The notes beneath the pieces are model-generated. The model was not told the origin of the DNA, searched no databases, and worked only from the letters and a program-made list of their open reading frames with translations. Shown here piece after piece: positions 18,318 through 26,843 of a stretch of 64,000 bases of DNA. Within the stretch, counting starts at the first letter, position 1; the number at the start of each line of letters is the position of its first letter. The position numbers and the translations under genes were made by a program. Source of the DNA: Bacillus cereus (GTDB lineage: Bacteria > Bacillota > Bacilli > Bacillales > Bacillaceae_G); NCBI RefSeq assembly GCF_025917685.1, contig NZ_CP089518.1, forward strand, positions 676,001 to 740,000. The letters are read 5' to 3'.

Positions 18318-19618
18318 AGGGACAAAAATGGAGAAATTGGACAGGTAATGTAGAGGGAACTCCGCATTATACGATGTACCCAGAAAGTATACAAGATGTA
18401 ATAGAAGTTGTAGGACTTGCACAAGAAAGGGGAAAGAAAATTCGGGTTGTGGGTTCAGGGCATTCTTTTACACCTCTCGTCCAAACAGAAGAAATTTTAG
18501 TTTCGTTAGATGAACTCAAGGGGATTATGAATGTTGATGCAGAGAAGATGACCGTAGAAGTATGGGCGGGAACAAAACTACATGATTTAGGGAAATTACT
18601 TGAGGCGAAAGGGTATGCACAAGAGAACTTAGGAGATATTGATTCGCAATCTATTGCAGGAGCAATTAGTACAGGGACTCACGGGACCGGTGTTACATTT
18701 GGGAGTTTATCAACACAAGTGCTAGAAATTACAGCAGTTTTGTCTACAGGCGAGAGTATTATTTGCTCTGAAGAAGAGAACTATGAATATTGGAAAGCGT
18801 TCCAGCTATCACTTGGAATGCTTGGTATCATTGTAAAGGTGAAGTTGAAAGTTATTACAGCTTATTCACTTGTTTATGAAAGTGAAAAACAGCCTTTTTC
18901 TACTGTAATGGATAAATTAGAAGAATATAAGAAGAATCGCCATTTTGAATTTTTTGTTTTTCCTTATTCAGATGAAGTTCAAGTGAAATTTACAAATGAA
19001 ACAACGAGTAAAGGAACTGATTTGAAGTGGCATAAACTAAAGGTCGAATTACTTGAAAATAGGATCTTTTCTCTACTATCTAAAGGGTGTAAGTGGTTTC
19101 CTTCTATTAGTAAAGGAGTAAGCCAATTATCAGCCAAGGTTGTACCGAATACAAAAATAATTGGGCCAAGCTATGAAGTGTTCGCTACATCTCGCACTGT
19201 TCCTTTTTATGAAATGGAGTATAGTGTCCCTGCAAAACATATGAGGGTTGTTGTAGAAGAGATTTCAAATCTAATTGAAAAGAAAAAGTATAAAGTGCAT
19301 TTCCCAATTGAATGTCGTTATGTGCATGGTGATGATATATGGCTCAGTCCAGCGTACGGAAGAGATTCAGCGTATATTGCCGTTCATATGTATAAAGGTA
19401 TGAAGTATGCTGCTTATTTTGGTGAGGTGGAGCAAATCTTTCGAAAGTATGAAGGACGCCCGCATTGGGGGAAAATGCATACTTTATCGTATGAGCAATT
19501 ACAAGATATATATCCAGAGTTTCATTTGTTTTTACAAGTGAGGAAGTCACTAGATGAAACGGGAATGTTTTTAAATCCTTATGCAGAAAAGTTATTCATG
19601 AGTATGAAAAAAAGCTGA
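18305..19618 (+). CDS. FAD-linked sugar-lactone oxidase (D-arabinono-1,4-lactone oxidase type)
   Basis: A 437-residue VAO-family flavoenzyme. The N-terminal FAD_binding_4 domain shows RVVGSGHSFTP (about residues 42-52), where the His is the usual covalent FAD attachment site, and SIAGAISTGTHGTG (about residues 116-129). The C-terminal ALO domain ends with RPHWGKMH and a G-M-F-L-N-PY motif typical of gulonolactone/arabinonolactone oxidases. It starts inside the end of the PLP-enzyme gene (13-base overlap). Reaction on an aldonolactone or sugar alcohol with O2 is expected from the family, but the real substrate is not evident. Its terminator is shared with the convergent VanZ gene. Confidence 0.85.
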   Translation: MLSVKGQKWRNWTGNVEGTPHYTMYPESIQDVIEVVGLAQERGKKIRVVGSGHSFTPLVQTEEILVSLDELKGIMNVDAEKMTVEVWAGTKLHDLGKLLEAKGYAQENLGDIDSQSIAGAISTGTHGTGVTFGSLSTQVLEITAVLSTGESIICSEEENYEYWKAFQLSLGMLGIIVKVKLKVITAYSLVYESEKQPFSTVMDKLEEYKKNRHFEFFVFPYSDEVQVKFTNETTSKGTDLKWHKLKVELLENRIFSLLSKGCKWFPSISKGVSQLSAKVVPNTKIIGPSYEVFATSRTVPFYEMEYSVPAKHMRVVVEEISNLIEKKKYKVHFPIECRYVHGDDIWLSPAYGRDSAYIAVHMYKGMKYAAYFGEVEQIFRKYEGRPHWGKMHTLSYEQLQDIYPEFHLFLQVRKSLDETGMFLNPYAEKLFMSMKKS

Positions 19619-19645
19619 CAAATAATCATTTGTCAGCTTTTTTTA
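19608..19645. terminator. Bidirectional terminator
   Basis: AAAAAAGCTGACAAAT / ATTTGTCAGCTTTTTT hairpin with A- and T-runs on both sides, between convergent genes ending at 19618 and 19626. Confidence 0.92.
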
Positions 19646-20777
19646 GTGTAATTGCATTTCTTGTATGACTGATATGCTCATAAAATAGTAATTTATCCTG
19701 GCTAAATACATGCAATAAAACATGAATAATGAATAGGCCGTTAATTACGAATTGGAACAACAATGTAACCAGCAATACTAAAGGCTCTGTAAGATTTAAA
19801 ATAGAGCTACTAGAAAGAATATAATTGATTCCACCTAAAATAAAGTAGAATATACCGTAACGGATGAATAATTCCTTCATTGTAATACGATCTGACTTTC
19901 CTTTCACGTAAATGCGAAGCAATGCTTTCCCAATTGTTTTTCCATTCGTAAAGTATGGAATGATAATAAAGTAAATAAAGATCGAACACGTAATGAAAAT
20001 GAGTTCATATATGTTCGTGTAAGATTGAATATTAGAAACAAAGAAAGAATTTCCTTTGTTTTTAATGACAGGTACAACGATAGATAAGAAAATCCAATCA
20101 ATTTGCATCGCGATAAAGCGACGAACGAATCCGACTGGTTTCGTTTCCAAATCAATATGACTATCTAACTCGTTTGCTTTTGGAAGGAAGTACGTAAATA
20201 TTGGTGCAATGATAAAGCCAATTACGCCACCTAGTGTGTTTAAAAATAAATCATCGATATCAAATAGGCGATATGCACAATTATAAATACCGTATAGTCC
20301 AGTCACTTGGGTTAGTTCGAAAAATAGTGAAAGACATAAAGAAATGCAAATAGTTTGCAAGAAACTACGTCGGAAATAATAACGCAAGTAAATACCAAAT
20401 GGAACGGTTAGTAGAACGTTAAAAGCTACTTGTAAAAACGCAGATTCTTTTAATAGATGAAAGTACGTAGCTGGTTTCGTTAAAAGTGCTGATGTATGAT
20501 TACTAATCTCTTGTACGAAATAAAATGGCGAGAGTTGCATGTGTTGTGTATTGGCCGGTTGTAGGCTACAAGTATCATACGTTTGTGGCAATGGTAGAAT
20601 AACGAGAAAATAGGCATTTAATAAATAGAGTAATAAAGAGTATAAAATAAATGAGCGCCATTTATTTAAATAACCATATTTTCGATAATTAAATATTAAA
20701 AAAGGGATTAAGAGAAACATTGCTAAAAAAGGAAATAAAATAAATGCTGTTTTTACTGGAAATAAATATGCAGTCAA
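19626..20777 (-). CDS. VanZ-like / RDD fusion membrane protein
   Basis: A 383-residue membrane protein. The first half (residues about 1-205) is VanZ-like: several TM helices and the LFFELTQ...RLFDIDDLFLNTLGGVIGF motif near residues 170-200. The second half (residues about 215-375) is an RDD domain (VRRFIAMQIDWIFLSI ... NGKTIGKALLRIYVKGK). VanZ proteins are linked to low-level teicoplanin resistance, RDD proteins to small-molecule or ion transport; the function of the fusion is unknown. Monocistronic, convergent with the FAD oxidase gene and sharing its terminator. Confidence 0.85.
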   Translation of the reverse strand: MTAYLFPVKTAFILFPFLAMFLLIPFLIFNYRKYGYLNKWRSFILYSLLLYLLNAYFLVILPLPQTYDTCSLQPANTQHMQLSPFYFVQEISNHTSALLTKPATYFHLLKESAFLQVAFNVLLTVPFGIYLRYYFRRSFLQTICISLCLSLFFELTQVTGLYGIYNCAYRLFDIDDLFLNTLGGVIGFIIAPIFTYFLPKANELDSHIDLETKPVGFVRRFIAMQIDWIFLSIVVPVIKNKGNSFFVSNIQSYTNIYELIFITCSIFIYFIIIPYFTNGKTIGKALLRIYVKGKSDRITMKELFIRYGIFYFILGGINYILSSSSILNLTEPLVLLVTLLFQFVINGLFIIHVLLHVFSQDKLLFYEHISHTRNAITLKKADK

Positions 20778-20948
20778 AATGAAACTCCTTTCAATGAAAA
20801 TTCGTTTATCATTATAGCGCTAAAAAGGTTTTAAAACAAAGTTAAAATATTTCGAAATAGAAAGAATTACAAATTTCACATGAATTAAGTTATGTAAAAC
20901 TCAATATAAGAATACTGTGATTATGCAAGTTGAGAGAGGATACAAGAG

Positions 20949-21305
20949 ATGCGATATGAGCTTTTTTCTGTAAGTGGGGATCATATTACGACTTTTGAAA
21001 GTGCATGGCGTTTTCAGGAGGAGGAACAGATTTTTGTTCATGATGATAATACAAAACGAAATTTGATTATTATTCGCTTTTATTGTCAGGAAAAGAAAGT
21101 TTATGCAATAAAAAATCTCTTACTGTACGGGGGCAGTAAGAGGTTTTTTATTACATATAGGCAGCATTGGATTTTGAAGAAAGGATATAATTTTGTATTT
21201 GGTGTTTCCACGTTTCATCATTCTTTCTTTGAGAAAGCCATTCGTGATAATCTTGTTGAGTTTTCCATAGCATGCGAACCATATATTCAGCTCTATTATT
21301 TATAA
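20949..21305 (+). CDS. Small uncharacterised protein; 3' part doubtful
   Basis: The open frame encodes 118 residues after a reasonable site (GAGAGGA, 20934-20940). The first 53 or so residues (RYELFSVSGDHITTFESAWRF...) look like a real soluble small protein. From 21110 the frame runs through a strong hairpin terminator and then antisense to the convergent monooxygenase gene for 155 bases. A TAA sits at 21109-21111 in the +1 frame right before the hairpin, so the ancestral protein may have ended there and a small indel may have extended it. I do not recognise a family. Confidence 0.45.
   Translation: MRYELFSVSGDHITTFESAWRFQEEEQIFVHDDNTKRNLIIIRFYCQEKKVYAIKNLLLYGGSKRFFITYRQHWILKKGYNFVFGVSTFHHSFFEKAIRDNLVEFSIACEPYIQLYYL
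21108..21150. terminator. Bidirectional terminator
   Basis: AAAAAATCTCTTACTG / CAGTAAGAGGTTTTTT hairpin with A- and T-runs, directly after the stop of the minus-strand monooxygenase gene (21151) and inside the plus-strand frame that begins at 20949. Confidence 0.88.
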
Positions 21306-21435
21306 GATGCATCTGTGAAAATTCTATGTTAATAAAGCCTTGTGTTCCATATGATGGAGAATGCTGTTTAAGTGAATGAAATAGTTCATTTTCATAGCCA
21401 TATTTAATATGAATAAGTTTAGTAACGATAAACAT
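21151..21435 (-). CDS. Antibiotic biosynthesis monooxygenase (ABM) domain protein
   Basis: A 94-residue single-domain protein with the dimeric ferredoxin-like ABM pattern: beta strand MFIVTKLIHIKYGYE, then QGFINIEFSQMH..., a conserved MVRMLWKTQQDYHEWL helix and a C-terminal helix. ABM proteins range from quinol monooxygenases to IsdG-type haem-degrading enzymes; the conserved Trp and the length recall the haem-related group, but no haem ligand can be assigned. The start at 21435 follows AAAAGAGGTG. It is tail-to-tail with the small gene at 20949 and ends right at the shared terminator. Confidence 0.8.
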   Translation of the reverse strand: MFIVTKLIHIKYGYENELFHSLKQHSPSYGTQGFINIEFSQMHLINNRAEYMVRMLWKTQQDYHEWLSQRKNDETWKHQIQNYILSSKSNAAYM

Positions 21436-21489
21436 ACGAACACCTCTTTTTCGATAGTAGTAAAAAAATGGGCTAGAAGAGAGAAGTTT

Positions 21490-21538
21490 TACCCAGTAAA
21501 ATCTCGATTGGTGAGGGCTAAATAAAGTTTCACTTTAT
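21490..21538 (+). repeat. Truncated bcr1 remnant (copy B)
   Basis: Retains CAGTAAAATCTCGATTGG, TGAGGGCTAA and the terminal AAAGTTTCACTTTAT of bcr1 but lacks the 5' arm and the AATCAGTGGGG hairpin, which seems to have been deleted at the junction GGGCTAAATAAAG. About 155 bases from copy C. Confidence 0.7.
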
Positions 21539-21633
21539 TTTCTTTATAGTAAGAAAAAGTAACGGGAATAATTTATATTATACTATTCAGAAAATTCAAA
21601 GTAAATAATAAAGGGTATTCGAAATTGAAATAT

Positions 21634-21680
21634 AAAAAAGTAAGCCATCCTATTTGAATAGGATGGCTTACTTTAAAAAG
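21634..21680 (-). terminator. Strong terminator of uppP, on the far side of bcr1 copy C
   Basis: AAGTAAGCCATCCTATT pairs with AATAGGATGGCTTACTT around a TTG-like loop. On the minus strand it is followed by T-run, so it fits the end of the uppP transcript, which would then contain the whole bcr1 copy C as 3' untranslated RNA. Confidence 0.85.
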
Positions 21681-21693
21681 TGTTAACGGTCAT

Positions 21694-21791
21694 TTTATCC
21701 CGCTATTTGTGGGCAGTAAAAGCCTGATTGGTGAGGGCTAATAATCAGTGGGGGATGAACAAAACCCCCACTGATTAAAGTTTCACTTTAT
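21694..21791 (+). repeat. Short-form bcr1 repeat (copy C) bordering the uppP stop codon
   Basis: 98 bases from TTTAT (21694-21698) to TTTAT (21787-21791). It begins TTTATCCCGC and ends AAAGTTTCACTTTAT like the full-length copies, but lacks the roughly 60-base central arm. The right-hand TTTAT contains the uppP stop codon (TAA on the minus strand, 21788-21790). Confidence 0.9.
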
Positions 21792-22600
21792 AAGAAAATG
21801 ATAGTTAGTATACCTACGATAATACAGTAGAAAGAGAAATATTTTAAATTTCCTTTTGCCATAATGTTCATAAACCATTTTAATGAAATATATGTCATGA
21901 TGAATGTTGCGATGAAAGCAACAATATAAGGTACAAATAATGTATCTAAATTTGGATCGTTTGCAATGTCTGTAATACTTAACAATAAACCACCTAAGCT
22001 AACAGGAATGTATAGTAAGAATGAGAAGCGAAGTGCTGTTTCTTGCTTCATACCAAGTAACATTGCTGCTACGATTGTAGCACCTGATCGGCTTATACCA
22101 GGAATTAGTGCGCAAGCTTGTGCTAGACCGACAATGATTGCATCTTTCATAGAAAGATCGCCATCATTTTTACGTCCACGCAAGTTTCGAATAATCCAAA
22201 GACCGATAGCAGTAATAAGAAGGGAAATCCCAACCATTTTAACACCTTTTAAATATTGGTCGATATAATCTTTAAATAAAACTCCAATTACACCTGCTGG
22301 AATGGTTGCAATAACAAGGTAAATAATAAAGAAGAAATCTGATTTTGCATCTTCTGCTCTTGTAAATATATAAGATAGACCATTCTTTGTTAGACGAATT
22401 AAGTCTTTTCTATAAATAAGTAATACAGCTAATAATGAAGCTGAATTAACAAGTAGCTCAAAGCTAAACCCTTCTATTTTTAGTCCTAGCAAATGCTGTG
22501 CTAAAACGAGGTGACCGCTTGAAGAAATCGGAATTGGTTCTGTTAGTCCTTGGAATAGACCAAGAATTAAATATTTTAAAATGTAATAAAATTGTTCCAT
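21788..22600 (-). CDS. uppP: Undecaprenyl-diphosphatase
   Basis: A 270-residue integral membrane phosphatase of the BacA/UppP family that recycles undecaprenyl pyrophosphate for peptidoglycan synthesis and confers bacitracin tolerance. Signature motifs are complete: [18 protein letters not shown] (about residues 18-35, with the catalytic Glu and Ser cluster) and [19 protein letters not shown] (about residues 165-183). About eight TM helices. GGAGGA precedes the ATG. B. cereus genomes carry several uppP paralogues and I cannot say which this is. The stop codon coincides with the end of bcr1 copy C. Confidence 0.93.
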   Translation of the reverse strand: MEQFYYILKYLILGLFQGLTEPIPISSSGHLVLAQHLLGLKIEGFSFELLVNSASLLAVLLIYRKDLIRLTKNGLSYIFTRAEDAKSDFFFIIYLVIATIPAGVIGVLFKDYIDQYLKGVKMVGISLLITAIGLWIIRNLRGRKNDGDLSMKDAIIVGLAQACALIPGISRSGATIVAAMLLGMKQETALRFSFLLYIPVSLGGLLLSITDIANDPNLDTLFVPYIVAFIATFIMTYISLKWFMNIMAKGNLKYFSFYCIIVGILTIIFL

Positions 22601-22698
22601 AACATCCTCCTTGTGTATTAGTCGAAAGAAACAACTTTTTTATTATAACAAAAGAGAGAGCGAATATTGAGAAGAAAATAATATTCGAAATAATATAA

Positions 22699-22736
22699 AA
22701 ACCCCCATACTATGTCATAGGGGATTTTTTATATTA
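22699..22736 (-). terminator. Intrinsic terminator of the MCP-like gene
   Basis: On the minus strand ATCCCCTATG / CATAGTATGGGGGT hairpin followed by TTTTTAT. Confidence 0.8.
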
Positions 22737-23678
22737 CTGAGAAACAACTATTTCTTGAATGCTTTTTGATAATTGGACATCAACTTTTTCAGCATCATTA
22801 ATATGATTCATAATAGTAGTATTTAACTTTTGGAACATTAGTTGTGTATTTTCAAATTCTCGTAATATATCATCATTACAAGATTTTTGGTTCTCGATAG
22901 CTTTAATAACATTTGTAGCGCCACTTTGTAATGTTTGAATCATAATTAAAATATTTTCGATTCTAGCGTTAGTATCAGAGCTCATTTCTACACCTTCATC
23001 AACTAAATGTAAATTATCTTTTGTATTTTCATATGCTTTTTCAATTTCTTCTTGAATTTTTTTCGTTAAGTTACCGATGTTTTTTGTACTCTCAGCTGTG
23101 CTTTCTGCTAGTTTTCTTACTTCATTAGCAACAACAGCGAATCCTTTACCGTGTTCTCCAGCACGTGCAGCTTCAATACTTGCATTTAACGCTAGTAAAT
23201 TTGTTTGTGCAGCAATGTTTTGAATCACTTCTACAATTTGTTCAATTTCTTTAGAGCGTTCACTTAAATGATTCATACTATTAGAAGTACGTTGAGATTG
23301 TTCACCTAACTTATTAATTACAATGAGTAAGCGATGAACGGATTCTTTTCCTTCATTAGAGCAATCGATAATTTCCTCAATAGCTTGAATTAAATTTTGC
23401 TCTTTTTGTAGCATTTCGTTATTTAATTCGTTGGAATGTGTAGTACGCATAGAAACATTTTCAAAGCATGCGTTCAATTGTTGAATTAAGTTTTGGAGTG
23501 TATGATGTTGGTTATTTACAAGTTCGTGCTCTTGCATAACACTTTTTACACGATTATGGATAGAGGATATAATTTCTTGTTTTTCCACATCTTTTTGTTT
23601 TAACTGTGTTTCTAGTTCATGTATATGAGTTTCTAGTTGATCAATTTTATGTTGGAGTGATTTCTTTTGAGTAAACAT
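22734..23678 (-). CDS. Soluble methyl-accepting chemotaxis-like protein
   Basis: A 314-residue cytoplasmic receptor with no TM helix or signal peptide. Residues 1-60 form a coiled coil ([25 protein letters not shown]). The rest is the MCP signalling hairpin, with its conserved tip [38 protein letters not shown] around residues 155-195, which contacts CheA/CheW. No PAS, haem or other sensor domain is visible, so the input may be protein-protein or metabolic. Many such short MCPs exist in Bacillus; the signal is unknown. It is monocistronic and divergent from the 3D-domain gene. Confidence 0.87.
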   Translation of the reverse strand: MFTQKKSLQHKIDQLETHIHELETQLKQKDVEKQEIISSIHNRVKSVMQEHELVNNQHHTLQNLIQQLNACFENVSMRTTHSNELNNEMLQKEQNLIQAIEEIIDCSNEGKESVHRLLIVINKLGEQSQRTSNSMNHLSERSKEIEQIVEVIQNIAAQTNLLALNASIEAARAGEHGKGFAVVANEVRKLAESTAESTKNIGNLTKKIQEEIEKAYENTKDNLHLVDEGVEMSSDTNARIENILIMIQTLQSGATNVIKAIENQKSCNDDILREFENTQLMFQKLNTTIMNHINDAEKVDVQLSKSIQEIVVSQ

Positions 23679-23899
23679 TTTATTTAATTCAACCGCCTTT
23701 AGGATTTTTAATTTTTCTATATTTGGATTTTAGCATCTTTTATAATTTTTAAATATAGGAATTGTTGAATATTTAAGAATCTATTACATTTTATTCATAA
23801 TTCTCTTTTTTTTGTCATGAAAAATAAACTGTATTTAATGGTTTTGTAAACAAACTGTAAAATAAATCATGTATAACTGTATAAGAAGGGAGTCGGATT

Positions 23900-25153
23900 A
23901 TGAACTATTTTAAGCGAATCAGTAGTCTAGTATTAGCAGGAATCATAGGTCTTTCTAGTACAGTCGCTGTAAAAGCAGAGTCAAACGACGAGAAACTTAA
24001 CAACATGCAACAGCAATTGCAGCAAAACGATGCAGATATGCAAAAGAAAGAGCAAGAGAAGCAAGCTGTTAGTAAAGAAATTCAAGGTATCGAAAATGAA
24101 CTACATAATTTAAATAATACAATTGCAAAAAATAAAGAGGATCAAGCTGCTATTCAACGTAAAATCGATGAAACACATAAGCAGATTGAACAAAAAAAAG
24201 CAGATATTGTCGTTTTAGAAGATAAAGTCCTTGCTCGTAAGGACATTATGAAAAAACGTATGGTTTCTGTTCAAAATAGCTCAAATACGAGTTTAGTAGT
24301 AGAGGTTGTTGTAGAATCAAAAAACTTTGCTGATTTTATACAACGTATGAACGCGGTATCTACAATTTTAGATGCAGATAAAGAAATTTTACGTCTACAA
24401 GAACAAGATCTTCGTCAAATTGAAGAAGATAAAAAAGAGATTGACGAAAAAGAAGCATCTTTAGTAGTAGATAAACAAAAATTAACAAAAGCACAAGCTG
24501 AGTTGCAAGATAACTTGAAAAAGCGTCAAGATAACTTACAAGCAGTTCAAGCTAAATATAATACGATTGCAAGCCAACTTAATTTAGCAGCAGAAGAAAA
24601 AGCTAAAATTGAGTCAAATATGAAAACAGTACAAGAAACAATTGCTCGTGAACAAGAAGCAGCGAGAATTGCAGCAGAAGAGCGTGCAAAAGCGGAAGCA
24701 GCTGCAAAGGCTGAGCAAGAAGAGCTAGCGAAAGCGAAGGCAGCAGCAGCTAAGCAAAAAGAGGAACAGGCAGCTAAGCCGGCAGAGCCTGTAGCAAAAA
24801 ATACAACACCAGAGTCTAAGCCAGACCCTAAACCAGCTCAAGGTGGAAAAGAATTTTATGTAACAGCAACTGCTTATACAGCTGATCCATCTGAAAATGG
24901 TTATAAAGCGGGTGAAACTGTAAAATCTAAGATGGGGCATAACTTGACTGCAAATCCCAATATGAAATTAATTGCTGTAGATGAGGCAGTTATTCCATTA
25001 GGATCTACTGTATATGTAGAAGGTTATGGAACAGCAATTGCTGGAGATACGGGTAGTGCAATTAAAGGTCATATTATCGATTTATTAATGCCAGATTCTG
25101 CAACAGCTAATGCTTGGGGTAGAAGAACTGTTAAAATTACAATTTTAAACTAA
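23900..25153 (+). CDS. Secreted coiled-coil protein with C-terminal 3D domain
   Basis: A 417-residue exported protein. Signal peptide residues 1-26 (cleavage near VKAES). A long PcsB/CwlO-like coiled coil spans residues 28-250. An Ala/Lys/Glu-rich stretch follows, then a Pro-rich linker (about 290-320), and a C-terminal 3D domain (about 322-417) with the three conserved Asp motifs (AVDEAVIPLGS, AGDTGSAIKG, IDLLMPDS). 3D domains are double-psi beta-barrels found in lytic transglycosylase-like wall enzymes such as YocH/YuiC. This pairing differs from CwlO, whose catalytic part is NlpC/P60. GAAGGGAG precedes the start. Probably acts on or regulates peptidoglycan turnover. Confidence 0.88.
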   Translation: MNYFKRISSLVLAGIIGLSSTVAVKAESNDEKLNNMQQQLQQNDADMQKKEQEKQAVSKEIQGIENELHNLNNTIAKNKEDQAAIQRKIDETHKQIEQKKADIVVLEDKVLARKDIMKKRMVSVQNSSNTSLVVEVVVESKNFADFIQRMNAVSTILDADKEILRLQEQDLRQIEEDKKEIDEKEASLVVDKQKLTKAQAELQDNLKKRQDNLQAVQAKYNTIASQLNLAAEEKAKIESNMKTVQETIAREQEAARIAAEERAKAEAAAKAEQEELAKAKAAAAKQKEEQAAKPAEPVAKNTTPESKPDPKPAQGGKEFYVTATAYTADPSENGYKAGETVKSKMGHNLTANPNMKLIAVDEAVIPLGSTVYVEGYGTAIAGDTGSAIKGHIIDLLMPDSATANAWGRRTVKITILN

Positions 25154-25156
25154 ATA

Positions 25157-25195
25157 AAAATCCAACTTCACAACAAGTGAAGTTGGATTTTTTTG
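25157..25195 (+). terminator. Intrinsic terminator of the 3D-domain gene
   Basis: AAAATCCAACTTCA / TGAAGTTGGATTTT stem followed by T-run. Confidence 0.93.
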
Positions 25196-25265
25196 TGGAA
25201 ATAATGTTAAGTTGAGTTTACATTTTGTTAAGAGTAGCATACAATAATGGTAAGAGGTGGTAAAT

Positions 25266-25484
25266 TTGACCATTTTAAACAGGGTGAAGGAATTAAGAGC
25301 TCGCTTTAATTTCACGCAAAGTGTATTAGCAGAAAAGGTTGGAGTAACGAGACAAACGATCGCTGCAATTGAAAAAGGGGATTATGTTCCTTCGTTGTTA
25401 TTAGCACTTACGATTTGTGATGTATTCGAGTTAAAGATGGAAGATGTGTTTGTTTTAAATAAGGAGGGGGAAGAGGATGAATAG
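25266..25484 (+). CDS. Small XRE-family regulator (module 1)
   Basis: A 72-residue protein that is almost only a helix-turn-helix: VKELRARFNFTQSVLAEKVGVTRQTIAAIEKGDYVPSLLLAL, resembling YozG/Cro-type regulators. TTG 25266 is the likely start, just after AGAGGTGG; GTG 25257 overlaps that site. It overlaps the next gene (start 25477) by eight bases, so regulator and membrane protein are made together. The same pairing recurs at 37745-38378. Regulator of its own operon is the likely role. Confidence 0.82.
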   Translation: MTILNRVKELRARFNFTQSVLAEKVGVTRQTIAAIEKGDYVPSLLLALTICDVFELKMEDVFVLNKEGEEDE

Positions 25485-25950
25485 AATTGGGGTTTCTTAT
25501 ATCTTAAATGTGCTGAGATTTATGATAGCTTTTTGGGCATTTATTGAGCTCTATTATGCTTGGATAGAGCTAGCAAATATTATTGAAACTGAGAAAGTAC
25601 CGTTTGAAGTAACAATCAATATGATACCATTCGGATTGTTATTAATTGTGGCTATTACAACAACTGTTTTTTATAAAGTTCAAAAGAAGAAACATAAAGC
25701 TCTTTCTTATTGGATGTACCCGTTATTATTTCCACAAGAAGACGAGCGAGAAAATGCAATTACACAAAAGGCATGCCGGACAACATTTGTGTCATTCTGG
25801 TATGGAATAGTTATTGCTATTGGATTTTTAACACTTTCTCCTGTAGCTAATTTATATATTCCTGGATACCCATTATATATTTTATTTTTCATGCTTTTTA
25901 TTCAAATGACAGTCTTTTACGTATCCCTGTACAGAAATAAATTAGTCTAA
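25477..25950 (+). CDS. Four-TM membrane protein of XRE module 1
   Basis: A 157-residue protein with hydrophobic segments near residues 8-30, 48-68, 100-120 and 127-150, plus a charged loop YPLLFPQEDERENAITQKACRT between TM2 and TM3. The DERE...IT..AC pattern recalls the DUF2178/DUF3796-like membrane proteins that accompany small XRE regulators, but I cannot assign a family with certainty. AAGGAGGGG in the end of the regulator gene is its ribosome binding site. Function unknown. Confidence 0.75.
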   Translation: MNRIGVSYILNVLRFMIAFWAFIELYYAWIELANIIETEKVPFEVTINMIPFGLLLIVAITTTVFYKVQKKKHKALSYWMYPLLFPQEDERENAITQKACRTTFVSFWYGIVIAIGFLTLSPVANLYIPGYPLYILFFMLFIQMTVFYVSLYRNKLV

Positions 25951-25990
25951 AAAAGAAACCTTCTTGCTGAAGCAAGAAGGTTTCTTTTCA
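25950..25990 (+). terminator. Intrinsic terminator of XRE module 1
   Basis: AAAAGAAACCTTCTTGCT / AGCAAGAAGGTTTCTTTT hairpin. Confidence 0.93.
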
Positions 25991-26067
25991 GCTTACACTT
26001 GTACATATAGCAATATTGTCTTATCATTTTATATAGAGTAAGATTTTGTAACGGAAAGGAATTGTAT

Positions 26068-26700
26068 ATGAATAAGCAAAGAATTTATAGTATAGTAGCA
26101 ATCCTTCTATTTGTTGTAGGTGGTGTATTAATCGGAAAGCCATTTTATGATGGATATCAGGCTGAAAAGAAACAGACTGGAAATGTACAAGCTGTTCAAA
26201 AGATGGATTATGAAAAGCATGAGACGGAATTTGTAGATGCTTCGAAAATTAATCAACCAGACTTGGCAGAAGTAGCGAATGCATCATTAGATAAGAAACA
26301 AGTAATCGGTCGTATTTCGATTCCAAGTATTTCAGTAGAACTTCCTGTTTTAAAAGCGTCGACTGAAAAGAATTTATTATCAGGTGCGGCAACTGTAAAA
26401 GAAAATCAAGTGATGGGACAAGGGAATTATGCGCTTGCAGGGCATAATATGTCAAAAAAAGGTGTTTTATTTAGTGATGTATCAACTTTAAAAAAGAACG
26501 ATAAAATTTATTTGTATGACAATGCAAATGAGTATGAGTATACTGTTACCGGTGTATCTGAAGTGACTCCTGATAAATGGGAAGTTGTAGAGGATCATGG
26601 GAAAAATGAGATAACGCTTATTACATGTGTATCTGTTAAAGATAATTCTAAGCGTTTTGTTATTACGGGTGATCTAGTAGGAACGAAGGCGAAGAAATAA
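26068..26700 (+). CDS. srtA: Class A sortase
   Basis: A 210-residue membrane-anchored transpeptidase, the length of B. anthracis SrtA. It has an N-terminal uncleaved TM anchor (residues 7-25) and a sortase beta-barrel from about residue 60. The catalytic triad is visible as His in LAGHNMSKKG, Cys in TLITCVSVKD and Arg in SKRFVITG. It joins LPXTG proteins to peptidoglycan. ATG 26068 follows AAAGGAA; TTG 26062 is also in frame but crowds the site. No LPXTG substrate gene is evident among its neighbours. Monocistronic. Confidence 0.93.
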   Translation: MNKQRIYSIVAILLFVVGGVLIGKPFYDGYQAEKKQTGNVQAVQKMDYEKHETEFVDASKINQPDLAEVANASLDKKQVIGRISIPSISVELPVLKASTEKNLLSGAATVKENQVMGQGNYALAGHNMSKKGVLFSDVSTLKKNDKIYLYDNANEYEYTVTGVSEVTPDKWEVVEDHGKNEITLITCVSVKDNSKRFVITGDLVGTKAKK

Positions 26701-26703
26701 AGA

Positions 26704-26746
26704 AAAAAGAAGGTTCACTCTTTAAAGAGTGAACCTTCTTTTTTAT
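26704..26746 (+). terminator. Intrinsic terminator of srtA
   Basis: AAAAGAAGGTTCACTCTTT / AAAGAGTGAACCTTCTTTT almost perfect hairpin, then T-run. Confidence 0.93.
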
Positions 26747-26843
26747 CAAATATTGGGAAATAAAGAATATTTTAGTTGGTATTTAAGTATTTTTCTATTT
26801 TTGTATAATAAAGTAATGATTCTAGATTTTGGGGGGAACAAAA

